Assembly (NCBI GenBank): GCA_009843675.1
Contig: VYCZ01000040.1
Span: 1-13,173, forward strand
Length of the DNA stretch: 13,173 nucleotides
Source: Gammaproteobacteria bacterium
Lineage (GTDB): Bacteria > Pseudomonadota > Gammaproteobacteria > Eutrophobiales > Eutrophobiaceae
Direction of reading: 5' to 3'
The stretch's first letter is position 1; the number at the start of each line of letters is the position of its first letter. The notes below the pieces were generated by a model that was not told the DNA's origin, searched no databases, and worked only from the letters and a program-made list of their open reading frames with translations. A program made the translations under genes and the position numbers. Positions 7,791-13,173 of the stretch are shown here, piece by piece.

Positions 7791-8906
7791 ATGACAATCA
7801 ACCTCACTGATCTTGCGACACCCGGTATTGCTTCCCTGCCGGTCTACAAACCCGGCAAATCCGCGGACGAAGTCCGGGACGAGCTGGGCCTGGACCGGGC
7901 AATCAAGCTGGCTTCCAACGAAAACTCCCTTGGCCCCAGCCCGCAAGTGCTGGATGCCCTGGCCGGCGGCAGTTTTGACCTGTTCCGTTATCCGGACGGT
8001 TCCGGCGCCTCGCTGAAACGCGCGCTGGCGGACTTTCATGGCATCAATCCCGATCAGATCACGCTGGGCAACGGCTCGAACGACGTGCTGGAACTGGCTG
8101 CCCGCAGCATCGTTACCAGGGATCACGAGGTGATCTATTCGGAAAACGCATTTATCGTTTACCACCTCGCGACCCACTCAATAGGCGCCACGCCGGTAGT
8201 CATACCCACACGCGACCACAGACATGATCTTGCGGCGATACTGGATGCCGTTACCGGGCGCACCCGGCTGATCTTCCTCGATAACCCCGGCAATCCCACG
8301 GGCAACTGGATTGACGGGGACCGCTTGCGGTCATTTCTGGCTTCCGTGCCGGAAGACGTGATCGTAGTGGTTGATGAAGCCTATTATGAGTATGCCGCCT
8401 CCCTGTGCGCCGACTACCCGAATTCGATTGAATTCCTGCCGGATTTTCCCAATCTTGTCACGACCCGGACTTTTTCCAAGGCTTACGGCCTGGCCGGGCT
8501 CCGTGTCGGCTACGCAGTCAGCCATCCTGACCTGGCAGATTTGATGAATCGTGTACGCCAGCCCTTCAATGTCAACACGCTGGCGTTGCTCGCCGCCGAG
8601 ATTGCATTGAAGGACCAGGAGCACCTGCGCCGCTGTGTGGCAATGAACGACGAGGGCATGCTGGCCCTGACTGCGGCTTTTGCCGAGTTGGGACTGGAAT
8701 GGTTCGAGTCGATTTCCAATTTCGTCAGTTTCGACCTGGGGCAGCCTGCAGACGATGTCTACCAGGCGCTGCTGAGGGAAGGAGTCGTTGTCAGGCCGAT
8801 AGCTGAGTACGGATTGCCCGACCATTTGCGGGTCACGATCGGCCAGGAACACGAGAATGCGGAATTCATAAAGGCGCTGGGCAAGGTCTTGATGAATGCT
8901 GTTTGA
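7791..8906 (+). CDS. hisC: histidinol-phosphate / aromatic aminotransferase (HisC family)
   Basis: This is a fold type I pyridoxal-phosphate aminotransferase of 371 residues. Family motifs are KLASNENSLGPSP (39-51), YPDGSG, NPGNPTG (165-171), VVDEAYYEY (Asp195) and the cofactor lysine Lys230 in TFSKAYGLAGLRVG, with Arg238 for substrate phosphate or carboxylate binding. The usual NPNNPTG reads NPGNPTG here. HisC makes L-histidinol phosphate in histidine synthesis, but members encoded between pheA and tyrA are often regarded as also transaminating phenylpyruvate and 4-hydroxyphenylpyruvate. No other his gene is in the window, which favours an aromatic role, but sequence alone does not settle specificity. 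It starts 22 bp after pheA, with TCAGGA about 10 bp before the ATG, and its end overlaps tyrA by 11 bp. Confidence 0.93.
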   Translation: MTINLTDLATPGIASLPVYKPGKSADEVRDELGLDRAIKLASNENSLGPSPQVLDALAGGSFDLFRYPDGSGASLKRALADFHGINPDQITLGNGSNDVLELAARSIVTRDHEVIYSENAFIVYHLATHSIGATPVVIPTRDHRHDLAAILDAVTGRTRLIFLDNPGNPTGNWIDGDRLRSFLASVPEDVIVVVDEAYYEYAASLCADYPNSIEFLPDFPNLVTTRTFSKAYGLAGLRVGYAVSHPDLADLMNRVRQPFNVNTLALLAAEIALKDQEHLRRCVAMNDEGMLALTAAFAELGLEWFESISNFVSFDLGQPADDVYQALLREGVVVRPIAEYGLPDHLRVTIGQEHENAEFIKALGKVLMNAV

Positions 8907-9768
8907 CAGGGTCGCCATTATCGGGTTGGGACTGATTGGCGGTTCGCTGGCGCGGGCCCTGCGGCGCGCGTCCCTGTGCAGATCGATAACCGGTTACGGA
9001 CGGCGGGAAGCGGCCCTGCAACAAGCGGTCGAACAGGGTGTCATAGACCATTACAGCCTTGACGTCCCGGAGGCAGTGGAAGGCGCCGACGCCGTCGTCC
9101 TGGCTACGCCGCTTTCCACTACGGAGAGCCTGATGCGGGCGATGAATGAGGGGTTGAAGCCGGGCTGTATCATCACCGACGTCGGAAGCGCCAAAGGTGT
9201 GGTGGTAGCGGCGGCAAGGAACGCGCTGGCCGACAGGCTTCCCTTTTTTGTCCCCGCCCACCCGATCGCCGGCACGGAGCAGAGCGGTGTCGAGGCCTCG
9301 TTCGCCGAATTGTTCGAGGACCACGTCGTCATCATCACGCCGCTTGCCGAGACGGACCGGGACGCCGGGGAAAAGATAGCCATGATGTGGCGCGGCACAG
9401 GCGCCAGGGTTGTTGAACTGGACGTCGAGCACCATGATGAAGTGCTGGCGGCAACCAGCCATCTGCCCCATGTGCTGGTATATACCCTGATCGATTGCCT
9501 TGCCCGGATGCAGGACAAGCAGGAGATATTCGATTATGCGGCTGGCGGGTTTGCGGATTTCACCCGCGTAGCCTCCAGCAGTCCCGAGATGTGGCGTGAT
9601 ATATGCCTGGCCAACAGCGCATCGCTGCTTGCGGTCCTGGACAGGTTCGAGCAGCACCTCGAGCGCGCCAGGCAGGCGATTGCAGCGGGTGAAGGTGACC
9701 GGCTCGCGGAAATATTTTCCCGGGCCAAGCGCGCCAGGGATGAATTTGCCAGAAGCAGGGGACGCTAG
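8896..9768 (+). CDS. tyrA: prephenate dehydrogenase
   Basis: TyrA oxidatively decarboxylates prephenate (or arogenate) with NAD(P)+ toward tyrosine. The 290-residue protein opens with a Rossmann motif, VAIIGLGLIGGS (6-17). It then shows TDVGSAKG (95-101), the catalytic His122 in HPIAGTEQSG, the second conserved histidine region TSHLPH (187-192) and Arg224 in DFTRVASSSPEMW, which binds the prephenate side chain. It lacks a fused chorismate mutase domain, as expected where PheA supplies that step, and has no obvious ACT domain. Prephenate versus arogenate preference cannot be read from the sequence. The ATG at 8896 overlaps the hisC end by 11 bp. The gene ends at a single TAG, after which the same frame continues into aroA. 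Confidence 0.95.
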   Translation: MLFDRVAIIGLGLIGGSLARALRRASLCRSITGYGRREAALQQAVEQGVIDHYSLDVPEAVEGADAVVLATPLSTTESLMRAMNEGLKPGCIITDVGSAKGVVVAAARNALADRLPFFVPAHPIAGTEQSGVEASFAELFEDHVVIITPLAETDRDAGEKIAMMWRGTGARVVELDVEHHDEVLAATSHLPHVLVYTLIDCLARMQDKQEIFDYAAGGFADFTRVASSSPEMWRDICLANSASLLAVLDRFEQHLERARQAIAAGEGDRLAEIFSRAKRARDEFARSRGR

Positions 9769-9777
9769 ACCTGGGTG
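9766..9777 (+). other. in-frame amber junction between tyrA and aroA
   Basis: The codons read TAG, ACC, TGG, GTG. tyrA and aroA are in the same reading frame, and only the TAG at 9766-9768 prevents one continuous protein of about 741 residues. Several pseudomonads and Acinetobacter encode TyrA-AroA as a single fused polypeptide of about that length. The junction is therefore either the unfused ancestral state or a fusion split by one substitution. AGGGGA at 9757-9762 could act as ribosome binding site for reinitiation at GTG 9775. Confidence 0.8.
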
Positions 9778-11121
9778 ACCGGGATAGACAAAGAAGTGCA
9801 ACCAAGGATTGATTATATCGTCGAGCCCGCATCCGGGGCATTACAGGGCAGGATACGTGTTCCCGGAGATAAATCCATCTCGCACAGGGCGGTGATTCTG
9901 GCGTCGCTGGCTGGGGGAACCAGTGTTTGCGACGGTTTCCTGGACAGCGCCGATACCCGGGCGACAGTGGCCGCGTTTCAGCAGATGGGAGTGGACATGA
10001 CCCTGGAAGGTGAGTGCCTGAGCGTGAAGGGAGTTGGGTTGAACGGCCTGGACGCGCCATCCGGTATCCTGGACCTGGGAAATTCGGGCACTTCAGCGCG
10101 CCTGCTGCTGGGCGTACTGGCCGGTCAGAAGTTCTCTTCCACCATATCCGGAGATGAATCGCTGGCGCGCAGGCCGATGCGGCGCGTGGCGGACCCGCTG
10201 AACGCGATGCACGCAGATGTGCAGACCACCTCTGAAGGGACCCTGCCCGCGCATATAACGGGCAACAGGCGCCTGCGCGGCATAAATTACGAATTACCCG
10301 TGGCCAGCGCCCAACTGAAATCCGCGCTGCTGCTGGCGGGCCTGTACGCGCAGGGCAAAACGGTGATTACGGAGCCGGCGCCGACCCGTGACCATACGGA
10401 AAGATTGCTGGCCCATTTCGGTTGCCCCGTCACGCGCTCGGGCAGGCGCATAACGCTGGAAAGCAACACCTTGCGCGCCGGCAGGCTGCGCATTCCGGGT
10501 GATATCTCCTCCGCCGCGTTCTTCCTGGCCGCCGGCAGTATCGTTCCCGGGTCGGACCTGGTCATCGAAGGCGTCGGGATCAATCCGACGCGCCATGCCG
10601 TGATTGAAATTCTCAACCGGATGGGTGCAGACATCAGCGTCTCCAACCTGGATGAAGGCAGCGCTGAGCCAGTGGCGGACCTGCGGGTAAAATACCGGCC
10701 GCTGCATGGAATCCCGATTCCCGGGGATTTGGTCCCGGTAGCCATTGACGAATTTCCGGCAATCATGGCCGCGGCATGCCATGCGCGGGGCGAAACTGTA
10801 CTCGAAGGCGCCGCGGAATTGCGAGTGAAGGAAAGCGACCGCATCCGGGCGCTGGCCGAAGGACTGGAGAACATGGGCGTCACGGTTGATGTCCGTCCTG
10901 ACGGGATGCGCGTCACCGGCGGCCGGCCCACAAGCGGTGTGGTGCAAAGCCACGGCGACCATCGCATAGCCATGGCGTTTTCCGTGGCCGGCCTGGCCGC
11001 GGCGGGACCGGTAACGGTGCGGGACTGCAAAAATGTCGATACTTCCTTCCCCGGGTTTATAGATTATGCCCGGCAACTGGGCTGGGAGATACGTGAAAAA
11101 TCAGGAATTCCTGATTCATGA
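9775..11121 (+). CDS. aroA: 3-phosphoshikimate 1-carboxyvinyltransferase (EPSP synthase)
   Basis: AroA joins shikimate 3-phosphate and phosphoenolpyruvate to form EPSP, the sixth step of the shikimate pathway and the target of glyphosate. The 448-residue protein has PGDKSISHRA (30-39), LGNSGTSARLL (101-111), SAQLK (178-182), RDHTE (205-209), NPTR (270-273), the catalytic Asp325 in IDEFP and Glu353 in LRVKESDR. GDKS, SAQLK, RDHTE and NPTR together are the published signature of class II EPSP synthases. Gly105 matches E. coli Gly96 and the CP4 alanine that confers glyphosate insensitivity. The start is a GTG: 9775 lies six bases after the tyrA stop, while GTG 9796 would give an N-terminal extension closer to E. 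coli AroA. The end overlaps cmk by 4 bp (ATGA). Product is certain; exact start is not. Confidence 0.95.
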   Translation: MTGIDKEVQPRIDYIVEPASGALQGRIRVPGDKSISHRAVILASLAGGTSVCDGFLDSADTRATVAAFQQMGVDMTLEGECLSVKGVGLNGLDAPSGILDLGNSGTSARLLLGVLAGQKFSSTISGDESLARRPMRRVADPLNAMHADVQTTSEGTLPAHITGNRRLRGINYELPVASAQLKSALLLAGLYAQGKTVITEPAPTRDHTERLLAHFGCPVTRSGRRITLESNTLRAGRLRIPGDISSAAFFLAAGSIVPGSDLVIEGVGINPTRHAVIEILNRMGADISVSNLDEGSAEPVADLRVKYRPLHGIPIPGDLVPVAIDEFPAIMAAACHARGETVLEGAAELRVKESDRIRALAEGLENMGVTVDVRPDGMRVTGGRPTSGVVQSHGDHRIAMAFSVAGLAAAGPVTVRDCKNVDTSFPGFIDYARQLGWEIREKSGIPDS

Positions 11122-11825
11122 TGACAAATGCCCCTGTTATAACCGTTGATGGGCCGAGCGGGACCGGCAAAGGCACGCTGTGCAGCCGCATCAGCCGCTG
11201 GCTCGGCTGGCGCCTGCTGGACAGCGGCGCGCTGTACCGCATACTGGCCCTGCTGGCGCAACGGGAAAATATTCCCGTTGCCGAGGTTGCGAAGGTGGCG
11301 GGACTGGTCGCGGCGCGGCGGCCTGAGGTTCAATTCATCTCCGCTGAGGGGGACGAACCGGTGACGGTTATCCTGGATGGCACAGACGTCGGCGCCCTGA
11401 TCCGGCGCGAGGATTGCGGCAGCGCAGCTTCGAGTCTGGCTGCGCACGGCACGGTGCGTGAAGCGTTACTCGAATGGCAATGGAGCTTTCAGCGCCCTCC
11501 CGGCCTCGTTGCGGACGGGCGCGACATGGGCACCGTGGTTTTCCCGGATGCCGAATTAAAGGTATTTTTGACGGCGAATCCGCGGGTACGCGCGAAAAGA
11601 CGATATAAACAGTTGAAAGAAAAAGGGATTTATGTTAGTTTTGACGATCTTGTAGAGTCTATCGCTGAACGGGATAGGCGGGATACGCAACGCATTCTCT
11701 CTCCTTTGAAGCCTGCGGACGGCGCTGTTGAGATTGATACCTCCGGCAGCGGGAGAGATGACGTGTTCGGGCAGGTTGCGGAGATAATCAGGAAACGTTT
11801 CGATTTATCAGCCGTACATACATAA
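11118..11825 (+). CDS. cmk: cytidylate kinase
   Basis: CMP kinase phosphorylates CMP and dCMP with ATP, recycling pyrimidine nucleotides from RNA turnover and lipid synthesis. The 235-residue protein (E. coli 227) starts with a P-loop, VDGPSGTGKGTL (10-21). It also contains LLDSGALYR, the substrate-binding region, plus the highly conserved VADGRDMGTVVFPDA and the lid-like ERDRRDTQR. The start overlaps the aroA stop as ATGATGA; the second ATG at 11121 is equally possible and would remove only one residue. Position between aroA and rpsA is standard for gammaproteobacteria. The 3' third, from about 11590, is noticeably richer in A and T than the rest of the gene, and rpsA follows after 34 bp, so promoter elements for rpsA may lie there. 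Confidence 0.96.
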   Translation: MMTNAPVITVDGPSGTGKGTLCSRISRWLGWRLLDSGALYRILALLAQRENIPVAEVAKVAGLVAARRPEVQFISAEGDEPVTVILDGTDVGALIRREDCGSAASSLAAHGTVREALLEWQWSFQRPPGLVADGRDMGTVVFPDAELKVFLTANPRVRAKRRYKQLKEKGIYVSFDDLVESIAERDRRDTQRILSPLKPADGAVEIDTSGSGRDDVFGQVAEIIRKRFDLSAVHT

Positions 11826-11826
11826 T
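11798..11826 (+). promoter_or_regulatory. weak candidate promoter for rpsA
   Basis: TTTCGA (11798-11803) and CATAAT (11821-11826) are 17 bp apart; the -10 matches five of six consensus bases, the -35 only three. Transcription would start near 11833, leaving a 27-base leader. rpsA has its own promoters in E. coli, so an internal promoter is expected in this area, but this particular match is weak. Confidence 0.25.
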
Positions 11827-11859
11827 GTAAAACATTAAGAAAAAGAGATAACCTACTAT

Positions 11860-13173
11860 ATGACTGAGAGTTTTGCTGAATTATTCGAACAGAGCCAGGT
11901 AGAAGCAAAAATGCAGCTTGGCGCTATTCTTAACGGGACCGTCGTTGACGTTTACCAGGACAACGTGATTGTCAGCGCCGGATTGAAATCGGAATCCTGG
12001 ATACCCATCGACCAGTTTTATGACGACAAAGGCGAGCTCGAAGTCGCTGTCGGCGATCAGGTCCAGGTGGCGCTGGATGCGATAGAAGATGGTTATGGTG
12101 AGACCCGGTTATCGAGAGAGAAAGCAAAAAGGCTGCTGGCATGGAACAGCCTGGAGCAGGCTCACGACACCGATGAAACAGTGACCGGTGTGATCACCGA
12201 GAGGGTGAAAGGTGGATTTACCGTTGACGTCGAAGGTATCAGGGCATTTCTGCCGGGTTCGCTTGTGGACGTTCGTCCTGTCAAGGATACGGTTTACCTG
12301 GAAGGCAAGCCGCTTGATTTCAAGGTCATTAAAATCGATCGGAAACGGAGTAACGTGGTGGTGTCCCGCAGGGCCGTGGTGGAGAGTGAAAATATTGCTG
12401 AGCGGCAAAGCCTGATTGACAGGCTGAAGGAGGGAGTCACTGTAAAAGGCGTAGTCAAGAACCTGACGGATTATGGCGCCTTCCTGGATCTCGGCGGTAT
12501 CGACGGGCTGTTGCATATCACTGACATGGCGTGGAAGCGGGTGAAAGACCCGTCGGATATCGTCAGCATCGGCGATGAAATCGAGGTCAAGGTATTGAAG
12601 TTCGACCGCGATCGCAACCGGGTATCCCTAGGCCTGAAGCAGATGGGAGAAGATCCCTGGGGTGACCTGACCAAGCGTTTTCCGGAAGGCTCACGCTTGC
12701 AGGGCGCCGTTACCAACCTTGCCGATTACGGGTGTTTCGTTGAGCTTGAAGAAGGCGTTGAGGGACTGGTTCATGTCTCTGAAATGGATTGGACAAACAA
12801 GAATATCCATCCCTCAAAGCTTGTGCAGACGGGTGACGTGGTTGACGTTATCGTGCTCGATATAGATCAGGAACGCCGCCGTATTTCATTGGGCATGAAA
12901 CAATGCCAGCCAAATCCCTGGGAAGAGTTTGCCGCCTTGCATAACAAGGGAGACAGGGTTCACGGCCAGATCAAATCCATTACCGATTTCGGCATTTTTA
13001 TCGGATTGCCGGGCGGGATCGACGGCCTTGTGCATCTGTCGGACGTTTCCTGGGTGGATGAAGGTGAGCAGGCCCTGCGAAACTATAAAAAGGGCACCCA
13101 GATAGAAACGGTCGTACTTGCCGTGGATACCGAGAGAGAGCGCATTTCCCTGGGGATAAAGCAACTGGAGAAG
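11860..13173 (+). CDS. rpsA: 30S ribosomal protein S1 (5' part, runs off the window)
   Basis: S1 binds mRNA leaders and brings them to the 30S subunit, and is needed to translate messages with weak or structured start sites. The frame is open from ATG 11860 to the last base, giving 438 residues of an expected total near 557. It starts [12 protein letters not shown], nearly the same as E. coli S1, and includes five of six S1 OB-fold repeats. Repeats 1 and 2 (about 20-87 and 105-171) form the ribosome-binding part. Repeats 3, 4 and 5 begin near 190, 277 and 364, each with a YGAF/YGCF/FGIF core, and bind RNA. The 34-bp gap after cmk is AT-rich; only a poor Shine-Dalgarno sequence (AAGAGA) lies ahead of the ATG, which fits the known atypical initiation of S1 mRNA. 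The sixth repeat and stop lie beyond the window. Confidence 0.97.
   Translation, partial: MTESFAELFEQSQVEAKMQLGAILNGTVVDVYQDNVIVSAGLKSESWIPIDQFYDDKGELEVAVGDQVQVALDAIEDGYGETRLSREKAKRLLAWNSLEQAHDTDETVTGVITERVKGGFTVDVEGIRAFLPGSLVDVRPVKDTVYLEGKPLDFKVIKIDRKRSNVVVSRRAVVESENIAERQSLIDRLKEGVTVKGVVKNLTDYGAFLDLGGIDGLLHITDMAWKRVKDPSDIVSIGDEIEVKVLKFDRDRNRVSLGLKQMGEDPWGDLTKRFPEGSRLQGAVTNLADYGCFVELEEGVEGLVHVSEMDWTNKNIHPSKLVQTGDVVDVIVLDIDQERRRISLGMKQCQPNPWEEFAALHNKGDRVHGQIKSITDFGIFIGLPGGIDGLVHLSDVSWVDEGEQALRNYKKGTQIETVVLAVDTERERISLGIKQLEK

Noticed and set aside
9051..9801. Long minus-strand open frames opposite tyrA
   Set aside because: They are antisense shadows of a well-supported gene, with no family match or ribosome binding site of note.

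Overview
The window is a stretch of housekeeping chromosome from a gammaproteobacterium of fairly high GC content. The order gyrA-serC-pheA-hisC-tyrA-aroA-cmk-rpsA, preceded here by pyrC-rnt, is the arrangement known from Pseudomonas and related gammaproteobacteria. GyrA, PyrC, RNase T, CMP kinase and ribosomal protein S1 all read as close relatives of their E. coli counterparts, with catalytic residues at nearly identical positions. I cannot name the genus. I see no phage, transposase, CRISPR array, tRNA or rRNA, and no unfamiliar protein family.

Layout. Positions 1-116 are non-coding and hold an ATTCCC-N8-GGGAAT palindromic repeat. A Tas-like aldo/keto reductase lies on the minus strand (117-1160). 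It diverges from pyrC (dihydroorotase) across a 63-bp gap with a candidate extended -10 promoter. pyrC overlaps rnt (RNase T) by 11 bp. A 146-bp gap (2869-3014) follows and is the densest non-coding signal in the window: a G-quadruplex motif, an overlapping terminator-like hairpin, a candidate gyrA promoter and a perfect 14-bp palindrome near the predicted transcription start.

From gyrA (3015) to rpsA (open at the window end) there are eight genes on the plus strand with overlaps or gaps of at most 34 bp, so it is probably one long transcriptional unit with internal promoters. It links DNA supercoiling (GyrA), serine and pyridoxal phosphate synthesis (SerC), the end of the shikimate pathway (AroA), both branches from chorismate to phenylalanine and tyrosine (PheA, TyrA, and an HisC-family aminotransferase likely to serve aromatic acids and/or histidine), pyrimidine nucleotide recycling (Cmk) and translation initiation (S1).

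The most interesting points are small. tyrA and aroA lie in the same frame, separated by one amber codon plus two sense codons, exactly where relatives carry a fused TyrA-AroA protein. The AroA sequence carries the class II EPSP synthase motifs but keeps glycine at the glyphosate-determining position. The rnt-gyrA gap may switch between alternative structures. I found no convincing previously undescribed system.
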